A DNA stretch of 64,000 bases, from positions 4,764 to 68,763 of the forward strand of contig CAUGPT010000009.1 in NCBI GenBank assembly GCA_959601495.1, given 5' to 3'. Position 1 is the stretch's first letter, and every line of letters begins with the position of its first letter. The translations under genes and the position numbers were made by a program. This stretch comes from Avispirillum sp959601495 (GTDB lineage: Bacteria; Bacillota; Clostridia; Oscillospirales; CAG-272). Positions 51,609-59,062 of this stretch are shown here, in pieces. The notes below the pieces were generated by a model, which worked only from the letters and a program-made list of their open reading frames with translations, was not told the origin of the DNA and did no database searches.

Positions 51609-52802
51609 TCATTCGCCGAGCATTTCGCCCGCTACCTTGCCCAGTATGCGGCAGCCCTTTACAATGTCGTCGTCCGACGGCGTTGAGTAGTTGAGACGTA
51701 CGGCGTTTATCCGCGCCTCGGTGTCGCACAAGAACGTGCTGCCCGGCACGACCGCGACTTTCTGTTCAATGGCACGCTTTACGAAGTCCTCCATGCGTAT
51801 CTTCTCGGGCAGAGTCATCCATATGAACAGACCGCCCTCGGGACGTGTATAGTGTATGCCCTCAGGCATGGACTCATCCAGAGTTTTCAGCATGAGCGTG
51901 CACTTCGCGCGGTAAAGGTCGTTTATGGCTTTGATGTGCGCGTCGAGATCGCACTCCGTCATATAGCGGTATGTGAGCATCTGGAAGAATATGTTCGTGT
52001 GCACATCTTCGCTCTGCTTTGCTACCACCATTTTCTGCACAACAGGCTCGGGACCGCAGAGGTATCCTATGCGCATGCCCGCAGAGAGGATCTTTGAAAA
52101 CGACGACGAATACAGCACGATGCCCTCTGTATCCATGCTCTTTATGGTAGGTATATTCTCGCCGGCAAAGCGAAGCTCGCCGTAGGGGTTGTCCTCCAGT
52201 ATCATAACCTCGTGACGAAGGGCAATATCGTATATGGCGCGGCGCTTTTCAAGGGGCATGGTAAAGCCGCCGGGATTCTGGAACGTGGGGATGAGGTATA
52301 TAAGCTTTATACGGTCATTCTCCGAAAGCAGTCTTTCAAGCTCCGCGGTGTCGATCCCGTCCTCGCCGGAGGGGATGCCCACGGTTTTTGCCCCGCATGA
52401 GCGAAAAGCGTTAAGCGCGCCGATGAACGTGGGGTCCTCGCACACAACGGTGTCGCCCTCGTTGCACAGCGCTTTGCAGGCGAGCTCAATGCCCTGCTGA
52501 CCGCCTGAGGTGATTATGGTCATGTCTCCCTCGCGGTCGATATTGAATTTTTCTTTCATTCTGAGGCGCGCGGCCTCGCGCAGAGGGGCATATCCCTCGG
52601 TAACGCTGTACTGGAGCGCCTGCGTTGACGAATTTTCAAAAATATCGGCGGAAATGCGGGCAAGCTCCTTTACGGGAAACGACAGGGGAGAGGGGTTTCC
52701 GGCTGCAAAGCTGATCATTTCGGGGTCGGTAAGACTTTTGAATATTTCGCGTATTGCGGAGGGCTTAAGATCCCTCATTTTATCTGAAAAACGGTATTCC
52801 AT
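51609..52802 (-). CDS. PLP-dependent class I/II aminotransferase (2-aminoadipate/aromatic type)
   Basis: 397 residues. Fold type I aminotransferase of the LysN/MocR-like subgroup: AAGNPSP, the ITSGGQQGIELA glycine loop, YLIPTFQNPGGFTMP, ILEDNPYGELRF and the Schiff-base Lys in SSSFSKILSAGMRIGY. It probably transaminates a broad range of amino acids with 2-oxoglutarate; aromatic substrates would fit the IorAB pathway elsewhere in the window, but this is inference. GAAAGGA lies upstream, with its own promoter at 52840-52868. Confidence 0.87.
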   Translation of the reverse strand: MEYRFSDKMRDLKPSAIREIFKSLTDPEMISFAAGNPSPLSFPVKELARISADIFENSSTQALQYSVTEGYAPLREAARLRMKEKFNIDREGDMTIITSGGQQGIELACKALCNEGDTVVCEDPTFIGALNAFRSCGAKTVGIPSGEDGIDTAELERLLSENDRIKLIYLIPTFQNPGGFTMPLEKRRAIYDIALRHEVMILEDNPYGELRFAGENIPTIKSMDTEGIVLYSSSFSKILSAGMRIGYLCGPEPVVQKMVVAKQSEDVHTNIFFQMLTYRYMTECDLDAHIKAINDLYRAKCTLMLKTLDESMPEGIHYTRPEGGLFIWMTLPEKIRMEDFVKRAIEQKVAVVPGSTFLCDTEARINAVRLNYSTPSDDDIVKGCRILGKVAGEMLGE

Positions 52803-52839
52803 AATATTATCATATCCTTTCGCCGATCATTCACCCTAC

Positions 52840-52868
52840 ATTTTACCATACACACAGGGACTTTTCAA
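52840..52868 (-). promoter_or_regulatory. Promoter of aminotransferase gene
   Basis: Minus strand: TTGAAA (52868-52863), 17 nt, TAAAAT (52845-52840). Confidence 0.65.
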
Positions 52869-53006
52869 CGATTTTTGCCAAAGTTTTGCCGCCGCGGGCG
52901 CCGATTTCGGGCGGGCGGACTTTTTATTTATAAAAAACGGCCGCGGCGGCGCCCGAAGATGAGAAAGCCGATCCGACGGGTCTTGCGGTGTCGGCGGTAA
53001 AATAAT

Positions 53007-53034
53007 AACGCTCCCGCCGACAGGCGGGAGCGTT
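53007..53034 (-). terminator. Terminator of the 53.0-kb membrane-protein gene
   Basis: 12-bp stem AACGCTCCCGCC/GGCGGGAGCGTT with a 4-nt loop; ATTATTTT follows on minus. Confidence 0.8.
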
Positions 53035-53043
53035 AGCCACGTT

Positions 53044-53745
53044 TTATTTTCCGCTGAAGTAGGAAGAAAGGGAAAAGCCGGTGGGCAGCGGCAGGGTGAG
53101 CATGTAAATGCTTGCCGCAATAAGACCGACGATACCGATGCAAATGATAACCGTCTTGTTTGTCGTGCTTTTGAAAGAGCCCGCAATACCGAGCAGGAAC
53201 AGCACAATGGAGTATATGACCGTCACAAGACCGAAGGCGTCGCCGTGAGCGTTGTCCTTCTGACCATGCTCAAGAGTCTCCTGTGCCTCGTCAAGAACTG
53301 CCTGCGCGTCTGCGAAATAGCTGTCGGTGTAGCCCTCCATGTCAAAGGGAGAAGCGTATTCCTCCTGCCCGTCAGCCCAGTCGATGGCTGTCTGCAGCTC
53401 CTCGCTTACGTTGTCGGCATATATCTGCTCAAGCTTCCAGTCGATGCGCTCCATTTCGGCTGCGTCGCCCTTCTCCTCGGCAAACGAATACTCGATTCTC
53501 AGCTCGCTTATGGTGTTCCAAAGCTGCATATCTGCGGTGAGCTCCTGCGCGGCCTGGTTCCACATGGAGTTGCCGTCTGCGGAGAGATTGCTGCTTTTCG
53601 CGTAATTTGTTGCCTGATTGCCGCCGTGCAGCGAGCCTATCCATGTTGCCCATGCGGTCAGAAGGGCGGTAAGACCAAGCAGTACAACAACGACGATCTC
53701 AAGTATTTCGTCCTTTGAACGCTTTCTTTTTTCTGTTTTTTCCAT
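53044..53745 (-). CDS. Membrane protein of unknown function
   Basis: 233 residues from ATG 53745 (AGGAG before it); the longer open frame upstream covers leader RNA. Basic N-terminus, one membrane helix at about 13-35 (ILEIVVVVLLGLTALLTAWATW), a soluble acidic helical segment of about 120 residues (many Glu/Asp/Ala), then two C-terminal membrane helices. The arrangement resembles DUF4337-type proteins, but I am not certain. It has a consensus promoter (53881-53909) and its own terminator. Confidence 0.65.
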   Translation of the reverse strand: MEKTEKRKRSKDEILEIVVVVLLGLTALLTAWATWIGSLHGGNQATNYAKSSNLSADGNSMWNQAAQELTADMQLWNTISELRIEYSFAEEKGDAAEMERIDWKLEQIYADNVSEELQTAIDWADGQEEYASPFDMEGYTDSYFADAQAVLDEAQETLEHGQKDNAHGDAFGLVTVIYSIVLFLLGIAGSFKSTTNKTVIICIGIVGLIAASIYMLTLPLPTGFSLSSYFSGK

Positions 53746-53880
53746 TTCTTTCTCCTGTCGTTTTTTGTCCGGCTGCCGTAAGTTATGCCCTATCTGCGCC
53801 GCGCCGCAAAATGATTCTGCAGCACTTTGCCGACGTTTGCGGGCGCGTTCTTCGGCGCCGCGAAAAGAATTTACCATACC

Positions 53881-53909
53881 ATTATAAATTCTTATGGGCA
53901 ATATGTCAA
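53881..53909 (-). promoter_or_regulatory. Promoter of the membrane-protein gene
   Basis: Minus strand: TTGACA (53909-53904), 17 nt, TATAAT (53886-53881). Confidence 0.82.
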
Positions 53910-53958
53910 TATTTGACAAAAACAGCGTACAATTTCGGCAGTGCCGGCGGCAGCGAAA

Positions 53959-54044
53959 CGTGAAAAAAGAAACGGCAGCCGACTACCTAACCGTGTTCTC
54001 TCCGTAAAAACGAAGGCTTAACAGAGGGTAGTCAAACTGCCTTT
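53959..54044 (-). ncRNA. Candidate stand-alone small structured RNA
   Basis: A perfect promoter (54051-54079) should start transcription near 54044. The RNA would begin (A)GGCAG (54041-54037), pairing with CTGCC (53978-53974), and GACTACC (54033-54027) pairs with GGTAGTC (53987-53981), enclosing about 39 nt. A T-rich run (TTTCTTTTTTC on minus, 53970-53959) follows, as in intrinsic terminators. A separate promoter then serves the next gene. The unit of about 85 nt is therefore self-contained. I know no matching RNA family. Confidence 0.6.
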
Positions 54045-54050
54045 TAAAAT

Positions 54051-54079
54051 ATTATATCAGACCCGCACACGTTTGTCAA
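54051..54079 (-). promoter_or_regulatory. Consensus promoter of the small RNA
   Basis: Minus strand: TTGACA (54079-54074), 17 nt, TATAAT (54056-54051). The -35 overlaps the stop codon of the 33-codon fragment. Confidence 0.82.
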
Positions 54080-54177
54080 GCGGCGGCAACGCCGCCTGCT
54101 TCGATAATGCTTGAGACCTTTCGGGGGCAAAGCACCGTCAGTGCGGCATCGTACAGCTTTTTCCAAATATCGTTCAT
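54076..54177 (-). pseudogene. N-terminal fragment of a cytidine-deaminase-like gene
   Basis: 33 codons from ATG 54177 with a good AGGAG 8 nt before it, ending in TGA 54078-54076. The peptide (W-K-K-L-Y-D-A-A ... P-R-K-V-S-S-I-I-E-A-G-G-V-A-A-A) resembles the first part of small clostridial cytidine deaminases. Everything containing the zinc-binding H/C-A-E and P-C-x-x-C motifs is missing; in its place are the small-RNA promoter and RNA. It might instead be a genuine small protein following the nitroreductase gene. Confidence 0.5.
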
Positions 54178-54215
54178 TTCTTTTCTCCTGCTCTCGAGGG
54201 CTCTCGAGGCAGATA

Positions 54216-54743
54216 TCACTCAGCCCAAAAGACTCTGCCGTCTTTTCGTGCGGCGGCTTTCGGCATATCCCCGTCAATATATCCGACGGCGCAGTGACCT
54301 ATTCCTTCCCACTCGCCCTCGATGCCCAGATCCCGCAGCACTGCCTTGAACTCGGGCATTTCAAATTCTTCTTTTGCTCTGTGTATCCAGATGCTGCCGA
54401 GACCCAGAGAATGAGCGCACAGCATCATGTTGCCCATAACGAGGCTGCCGTCGTAAACCCTGCACGGCCAGTCCTTTTCGACAAGGACGATAAATATGAC
54501 GGGTGCGCCGTAAAAGGGATCAAAACCTTCCTCCCAGCCGCCGATCTTGCAGTTTGCGCGCGCAAGCTTTTCTCTCAGCTCTTTGTTTGTGACCGTTATG
54601 ATCACGGGCGCCTGCTTCCCGCGGGAGCTTGCCGCATACAGACCTGCCTCGATTACGGCGTCGAGGTCTTTTTTCTCCGGCATATCCGGTTTGAATCTAC
54701 GTATGCTGCGCCGCTCTTTTATTGCTTTAATTACTTCGTTCAT
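54216..54743 (-). CDS. Nitroreductase family flavoprotein
   Basis: 175 residues. FMN-dependent NAD(P)H oxidoreductase: N-terminal ERRSIRRFKPD, YAASSRGKQAP, the DGSLVMGNMMLCAHSLGLGSIWI helix region and G-Y-I-D-G-D near the C-terminus are all typical. Acts in the cytoplasm on nitro compounds, quinones or flavins; the substrate is unknown. GGAGG precedes the ATG, with a promoter at 54824-54852. The cytidine-deaminase-like fragment follows after 38 nt. Confidence 0.9.
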   Translation of the reverse strand: MNEVIKAIKERRSIRRFKPDMPEKKDLDAVIEAGLYAASSRGKQAPVIITVTNKELREKLARANCKIGGWEEGFDPFYGAPVIFIVLVEKDWPCRVYDGSLVMGNMMLCAHSLGLGSIWIHRAKEEFEMPEFKAVLRDLGIEGEWEGIGHCAVGYIDGDMPKAAARKDGRVFWAE

Positions 54744-54823
54744 ACTGTTATCCTCCGTGTAAAATCGTCCGATGCTTCGTCTTAGTTCATCATCGATGCC
54801 GAGCCGACGGTATCTGCATTTCT

Positions 54824-54852
54824 ATTGTATCAAATGATCATAAAAAATTCAA
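54824..54852 (-). promoter_or_regulatory. Promoter of nitroreductase gene
   Basis: Minus strand: TTGAAT (54852-54847), 17 nt, TACAAT (54829-54824). Confidence 0.65.
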
Positions 54853-54859
54853 GATAAGA

Positions 54860-54886
54860 AAAAAGCAGAGCGTCGCTCTGCTTTTT
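54860..54886 (-). terminator. Terminator of the RNA-repair operon
   Basis: AAAAAGCAGAGC-GTC-GCTCTGCTTTTT, just after the stop at 54893. It can act in both directions. Confidence 0.88.
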
Positions 54887-54892
54887 AATGTT

Positions 54893-56359
54893 CTATGCCG
54901 ATATTTGGGCGTATCGCTCCGACGAGAGCATATCTGCCATTGCGGAGTAAGGCGTCACGTCTCCTCCGGCGACCATGGAGAACAGGCGGGGAGTGCAGCC
55001 CGATACAAGCGCCGTACCCTCTTCGTTCATGGTTACGGGCTGATTGCCGCCGCGACTTGCCACATTCCAGAAAACGAGCTTCGGCAGCTTGTATCCGTGC
55101 TCGGCAAACCTGAGCTTCGCGTTTTCAAAGTTTGTCAGCGATGCATTTCTGACGCAGCGGTCAAACTCCATGTCTGAGATAAGATAAAGAGTCTCGGGCA
55201 GCTCCTCCTGCGACGCGCAGCCGGAAACTGCGGCATTCAGTATCAGATCGAACACTGCCTCGATATCGGTATTTGCAACTTTGTTGAAGGTGCAGAGATA
55301 CCTGAGGCGCTCCGAGAAGGTTTTTCCTTTGATCTCTATAAGCTGAGGGTCGGAGGAAAACTCAATAAAATGGTTGCGGAATACACCCTTGCTGCGCTCT
55401 CCGAAATACAGCCCGAGTGACAGTGCGACCGCGGCGGGCAGCGCGTCAAAGTCGTACATGGAGCCTGAGGTGTCGACTATTGCAAGTGCGTTTCTGTCGC
55501 CGCAGAAATCGGGAAGCGAATCCCACGAGGCGTTCAGTGCGTTCTCGTCCGCGTCAGACAGATCGTATCTCATTCCCCATCCGCCGACATTCAGCGCCGC
55601 GCGCACGATCTCGTAGGGTGCAAGCGCGTCCGCGTGCAGCTGAGCCTTGCCGCTTTGCACGGCCTTCAGAAACTCACTGTAGCGCTTGCCGTCGTTGCGC
55701 TGAAATGCTCTGCGGTACTTGAACATTGCCTTTGAGGGCTGCTTTGAATAGTCGAAAGAATAATCCTTTGTGCGAAGATCGTTCTCGATGATGCGGATCT
55801 TTTTTCGCAGAGCAACCAGCGTTTTGCGGTATTCTCTGTCGGTCATACCGAGGCGGTGCGCGATGTGCTTTGCCGCGCGTACCGTCTCGTCGTTTGAGGC
55901 GTTGACGGAGGGCAGCCATTTGGCGAGAAGGGACACTTCGGCGCCTGCGGCAATATCTGCCTGCAGCTGCTTATGTATAACGCGCACGGCGTCATCCTCG
56001 CAGGGTGTACCCATCAACGATACAAGATCGTCAAACCGACCGTACTCCGGGATAAGCTCAATATTTTTGCGAAGGGAAGCGGGTCTGTTTTCGGCAAGCC
56101 AGTTTATGATTATGCGAAAAACTCTGCGCTCGCCCAGCCCGCCGCGGACGTCGCGCCCGAAAAACAGTATTTTCATGGCAATGTCCGCATTCTCCGTATA
56201 CGCGCGAACAAATCTGTTTATGATATCCTGCTCGCCCGCTGCGCGGATCGCGCCGATCGTCGCAAACAGATCAAGGCAGTCGGACATTGTGCTGAGATCG
56301 GTGACGGCGCCGTTTTGCGTGTATGCGATATTTGCTTCTTTTTTCAGATAATTCAACAT
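54893..56359 (-). CDS. Ro60/TROVE-like vWA protein (DUF2828 type)
   Basis: 488 residues from ATG 56359, chosen because AGGAGGA lies 7 nt before it (an in-frame GTG overlaps the rtcB stop). Residues 1 to about 285 are helical repeats of TROVE/DUF2828 character (LAKWLPSVNASNDETVRAA, REYRKTLVALRKKIRIIE, QPSKAMFKYRRAF). Residues 290-488 are a von Willebrand A domain with intact MIDAS: DTSGS (296-300), Thr364-Asp365 and Asp396. Ro60/Rsr proteins bind Y RNAs and misfolded RNAs with such a ring. It is 38 nt after rtcB and shares its transcript. DUF2828 assignment is by motif memory. Confidence 0.75.
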   Translation of the reverse strand: MLNYLKKEANIAYTQNGAVTDLSTMSDCLDLFATIGAIRAAGEQDIINRFVRAYTENADIAMKILFFGRDVRGGLGERRVFRIIINWLAENRPASLRKNIELIPEYGRFDDLVSLMGTPCEDDAVRVIHKQLQADIAAGAEVSLLAKWLPSVNASNDETVRAAKHIAHRLGMTDREYRKTLVALRKKIRIIENDLRTKDYSFDYSKQPSKAMFKYRRAFQRNDGKRYSEFLKAVQSGKAQLHADALAPYEIVRAALNVGGWGMRYDLSDADENALNASWDSLPDFCGDRNALAIVDTSGSMYDFDALPAAVALSLGLYFGERSKGVFRNHFIEFSSDPQLIEIKGKTFSERLRYLCTFNKVANTDIEAVFDLILNAAVSGCASQEELPETLYLISDMEFDRCVRNASLTNFENAKLRFAEHGYKLPKLVFWNVASRGGNQPVTMNEEGTALVSGCTPRLFSMVAGGDVTPYSAMADMLSSERYAQISA

Positions 56360-56397
56360 TTTTTGATTCCTCCTGTCAAAGCGGCGCGGAGGATCGG

Positions 56398-57606
56398 TCA
56401 CTCCGACGCCTTGTAATTGTATAAAGGCTTAAGTATTTCGATCATATCAACGGTCTCGCCTATGACGTCGGTTATGTCGCACAGCGGTTTATACGCCATG
56501 GGTGCTTCGTCTATGGTGAATTTGTTTACCGACGTTGTATATATGCCGTCCATTGCGTTTCTGTAATCGTCCATGTCGAGCGTTGCCCTTGCTTTCGCGC
56601 GGGACATGAGCCTGCCGGCTCCGTGCGGGGCGGAAAAGTTCCAGTCGGGGTTTCCCCTGCCGCGGGCAAGTATGCTTCCGTCGCGCATATTCATGGGGAT
56701 CAGAACAAGCTCTCCGCCATGCGCGGCGATCGCGCCCTTGCGCAGTATCATTTCATCTGTGTCTATGTAGTTGTGGACAGTGTGAAACGAGGAAAGCGCC
56801 GTCATACCCGTCTTTTTCAAAAGAGTATCCGCGATAATCTCGCGGTTGCGCCGCGCGAACTCCTGACATAGCTTCGTGTCATGCAGATAGTCGTCAAGAT
56901 ATGTACCGTGCAGGCAGCAAAGCTCCGCAGGCATTGTCGGCTTTTTTGCCTTTTGCTCGTTTTCAAACGCCTTCAGCGCCGCCTGAATCTCGGTGCTGCG
57001 CCCCTGCTCTTTGTATGCGCGTATGATCTCGTTCCGACCGGCGATAATATCCGTTTTGCCCGCGTCAAGGTCGGCTGCAAGTCCCTGATACAGCTCGGCG
57101 ACCTGCTTTCCCAGGTTCCGGCTGCCGGAATGTATGATAAGGTAAGCGGTGCCGCCTTCGGCGACATCTATTTCTATAAAATGGTTTCCGCCGCCCAGGG
57201 TGCCGAGGCTTCTTTCAAGGCGACTCTGATGTTTGAGCTTTTCAAAGCAGCGCAGCCCTTCAAGGTCGAACTTTTCAACGGGCTCCTGCCAAACCTCTCT
57301 TCCGCAGGGAACGGAGTGCGCAGCATCGTCAAATTTTTCAAGGTCGATACGGGCGCTGCCGAGCTTTACGGTGTACATTCCGCAGCCTATATCAACGCCT
57401 ACAATACTCGGCGCGACTCTGTCGGATACAGTCATAGTTGTGCCGACGGTGCAGCCTTTTCCTGCGTGGACGTCAGGCATTATGCGTATTTTTGAACCCT
57501 TGGTAAAATCGCAGTCGCACATTTTTTCTATCTGACCGACCGACGCTTCATCCGCCGTCTTTGCGTAGCAGACGGCGGTATTTACTTTTCCTTTGATCTC
57601 AAACAC
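56398..57606 (-). CDS. rtcB: RNA-splicing/repair ligase RtcB
   Basis: 402 residues, the shorter RtcB type. Joins 2',3'-cyclic phosphate or 3'-phosphate RNA ends to 5'-OH ends using GTP and Mn2+. Mn ligands: Asp72-Cys75 in VDIGCGM, Asn141-His142 in LGGGNHFIE, His159 in HSGSRNLG. The guanylylated His328 is in APHGAGRLMSRAKA. Start GTG 57606 with AAAGGAG 7 nt before; the nearby ATG is out of frame. It follows the array of four structured RNAs on the same strand and precedes the Ro-like gene. No RtcA or archease is nearby. Confidence 0.94.
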   Translation of the reverse strand: MFEIKGKVNTAVCYAKTADEASVGQIEKMCDCDFTKGSKIRIMPDVHAGKGCTVGTTMTVSDRVAPSIVGVDIGCGMYTVKLGSARIDLEKFDDAAHSVPCGREVWQEPVEKFDLEGLRCFEKLKHQSRLERSLGTLGGGNHFIEIDVAEGGTAYLIIHSGSRNLGKQVAELYQGLAADLDAGKTDIIAGRNEIIRAYKEQGRSTEIQAALKAFENEQKAKKPTMPAELCCLHGTYLDDYLHDTKLCQEFARRNREIIADTLLKKTGMTALSSFHTVHNYIDTDEMILRKGAIAAHGGELVLIPMNMRDGSILARGRGNPDWNFSAPHGAGRLMSRAKARATLDMDDYRNAMDGIYTTSVNKFTIDEAPMAYKPLCDITDVIGETVDMIEILKPLYNYKASE

Positions 57607-57632
57607 CGCATGGCTCCTTTCTTATTTAATAC

Positions 57633-57739
57633 AAGGCACCGCTGCATGCTGACATTGTCAGCCGAAGCATTTCTCCCCGCGAAAAGGGCTGCGGGGCTGT
57701 ATATGCTTTAATTTAGAGACAGGCTGCTGTCGGTGCCTT
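57633..57739 (-). ncRNA. Structured RNA unit A of the rtcB-linked array
   Basis: Terminal stem AAGGCACCG (57739-57731)/CGGTGCCTT (57641-57633). The minus-strand 5' part AAGGCACCGACAGCAGC is identical to unit C. Inside: AGCAT/ATGCT closing CCCCGC/GCGGGG (57675-57696), and GCTGAC/GTCAGC near the 3' end. No canonical T-loop. It ends about 13 nt before the rtcB ribosome site. Confidence 0.6.
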
Positions 57740-57745
57740 TGTTAC

Positions 57746-57859
57746 AAGACGCGTATTAATACATACGGGGAATTTCACCCCGCCGCCTCTTGCCCCGTAA
57801 GCAAGCGCCGGTGATCCGGCTAATGCCTTAAATACAGATGTGATTGCTGCCCGCGTCTT
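57746..57859 (-). ncRNA. Structured RNA unit B of the rtcB-linked array
   Basis: Terminal stem AAGACGCG (57859-57852)/CGCGTCTT (57753-57746). Internal hairpins GCCGG-ATCA-CCGGC and CTTGC-TTACGGG-GCAAG, and a 5-bp stem with 7-nt loop CGGGG-TGAAATT-CCCCG (57782-57766) in the place of a T-arm. It shares CAGCAATC after the 5' stem with unit D. Confidence 0.6.
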
Positions 57860-57869
57860 TCAAAAGATC

Positions 57870-57966
57870 AAGGCACCGTTTGAAGCGGGATTCGAACCCG
57901 CAAGAGATGGATTTCTGCCGTCTCTGCTGTAACCGTTTAGCTATTCACTGCTGCTGTCGGTGCCTT
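57870..57966 (-). ncRNA. tRNA-like (Y-RNA-like) unit C with canonical T-arm
   Basis: 9-bp terminal stem AAGGCACCG (57966-57958)/CGGTGCCTT (57878-57870). T-arm GCGGG-TTCGAAT-CCCGC (57901-57885) has the invariant TTCGANY loop. A D-arm-like GCT-AAACGGTTAC-AGC with GG in the loop lies at 57942-57926. An anticodon-arm-like stem AGAGA/TCTCT (57925-57903) has a 13-nt loop (or 7-nt with a mismatch). Extra nucleotides separate the stem and D-arm, no CCA is encoded and no U33 is present, so it is a tRNA mimic rather than a tRNA. Confidence 0.7.
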
Positions 57967-57968
57967 AC

Positions 57969-58055
57969 AAGGTACTCTCCGACGGCGGGGATGATCCCGC
58001 CGCAGGCAGATTCTTTAATCATATAAAAAGAAGAATAGATTGCTGTAAGTACCTT
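57969..58055 (-). ncRNA. Structured RNA unit D of the rtcB-linked array
   Basis: Terminal stem AAGGTACT (58055-58048)/AGTACCTT (57976-57969). A 7-bp hairpin CGGCGGG-ATCATC-CCCGCCG (58002-57983) takes the T-arm position, and a 5' ACAGCAATC segment follows the stem as in unit B. The middle is AU-rich. It is first in transcription order, 2 nt before unit C. Confidence 0.6.
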
Positions 58056-58099
58056 TCGCGGGGCGCGCCGTCGTCGCTTTTCGTGCCCTGTGAGCATAT

Positions 58100-58122
58100 T
58101 TTACCAAACCGAAACAGGTAAA
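58100..58122. promoter_or_regulatory. Inverted repeat upstream of the RNA array
   Basis: TTTACC-11 nt-GGTAAA (58100-58122), containing a possible -10 (TAAAAT) on the minus strand. A candidate operator/promoter for the array-rtcB-Ro transcript and a plausible WYL-regulator target. Confidence 0.45.
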
Positions 58123-58128
58123 TCACGG

Positions 58129-58168
58129 AAAAAAAGCTGCGAACTCATCTGAGTTCACAGCTTTTTTG
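58129..58168 (-). terminator. Terminator overlapping the end of the second WYL gene
   Basis: GCTG+GAACTCA pairs with TGAGTTC+CAGC around TC; A7/T6 flanks make it active in both directions. The stop codon (58147-58145) lies inside the stem. Confidence 0.85.
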
Positions 58169-59062
58169 AGAGATAAGCCGCTCTTTTATAAGCTTTTCAA
58201 AGCTTTGCGGTTCCAAGACTTTTACAAACGGTCCGAAAGACAGCACGCGTATAACGATCTCCGTCTCGTCGCTTTCATAATACTTCAGGCGCAAAATGTA
58301 CCTGCCGTCGTTTGTGCGTTCTGCCCGCCTTTCAAAATGGGCGAAATGCATCATGGCTCTTTCAAGAGTGTTGCGCTCGTTTGTTATGAGCAGCGAGAGC
58401 TCTTTGAGCTGCTCCTCCTGCGGACTTTCTTCCCATGTGCCGTCGCCTTTGTACAGCTCGCAGCTTACTATCCTTCCGAGATTGTAATGTTTGAACCTGG
58501 ATCCGCCTGCTATGATGCGGATCTTGTCATCCTTTGCCGAGTATTCAAAGCCCTTCGGGAAAAAGCGGATGCGCGCTTCTTTGCCGTGGCGGTTCGTCAT
58601 GACGGCGCGGACGGGCAGATCGCCGCGGGCGGCATAAAGCAGCAGGCGAAAGTGCTTTATATACTCCTCGTCTTCATACGGATCCCCGTCGCTGTATTGA
58701 TCGTATATCCTGTAGTCTTCCCTTGTGAAAAGAGGCTCGGTGTCGTCGAGATCGGGAAACTCTGCGCCGAACAGTCTGACGCGCGGATCCTCGGATACGG
58801 CTTTCAGCCACCGCTTTTCGAGAAGAGTAAGCGGCATCGTGGGCTTTCGCAGCAGCACGGGCGACATATCATCTTTCAGCAGCGGCCATCTGCCGGATCT
58901 CAGCGCGGGCAGTATGGTAAGCGTGCTTTCCGAAAATGCCTCTTTCGCAACGCATTTTTGCAGATCCCTTTCAGTTGTCCTCGGGTCAAAGGCAGCTTCG
59001 AGAATTCTTGCCACCGTATTGTAATACACCGAGTACAGCTCACTGAATATCAACGTTTTCAC
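58145..59062 (-). CDS. WYL-domain protein (second of pair)
   Basis: 305 residues from GTG 59062, overlapping the preceding gene by 23 nt; a TTG at 59053 is an alternative. An N-terminal helical part is followed by a WYL-type beta domain near 180-235 (RFFPKGFEYSAKDDKIRIIAGGSRFKHYNLGRIVSCEL) and a C-terminal WCX-like extension (RYILRLKYYESDETEIVIRVLSFGPFVKVLEP). WYL domains bind ligands or nucleic acids and regulate stress and defence genes. No clear HTH is seen, so it may act with its partner. Lies directly upstream of the RNA array. Confidence 0.75.
   Translation of the reverse strand: MKTLIFSELYSVYYNTVARILEAAFDPRTTERDLQKCVAKEAFSESTLTILPALRSGRWPLLKDDMSPVLLRKPTMPLTLLEKRWLKAVSEDPRVRLFGAEFPDLDDTEPLFTREDYRIYDQYSDGDPYEDEEYIKHFRLLLYAARGDLPVRAVMTNRHGKEARIRFFPKGFEYSAKDDKIRIIAGGSRFKHYNLGRIVSCELYKGDGTWEESPQEEQLKELSLLITNERNTLERAMMHFAHFERRAERTNDGRYILRLKYYESDETEIVIRVLSFGPFVKVLEPQSFEKLIKERLISQKSCELR

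Noticed and set aside
53974..54041. Plus-strand small RNA or known riboswitch
   Set aside because: No promoter was found on the plus strand at a suitable distance, and no known riboswitch core was recognised; the minus-strand reading fits better.
57870..57966. Ordinary tRNA gene
   Set aside because: The T-arm is canonical, but the D-arm spacing, anticodon loop (no U33) and 9-bp end stem do not fit, and it is one of four related units.
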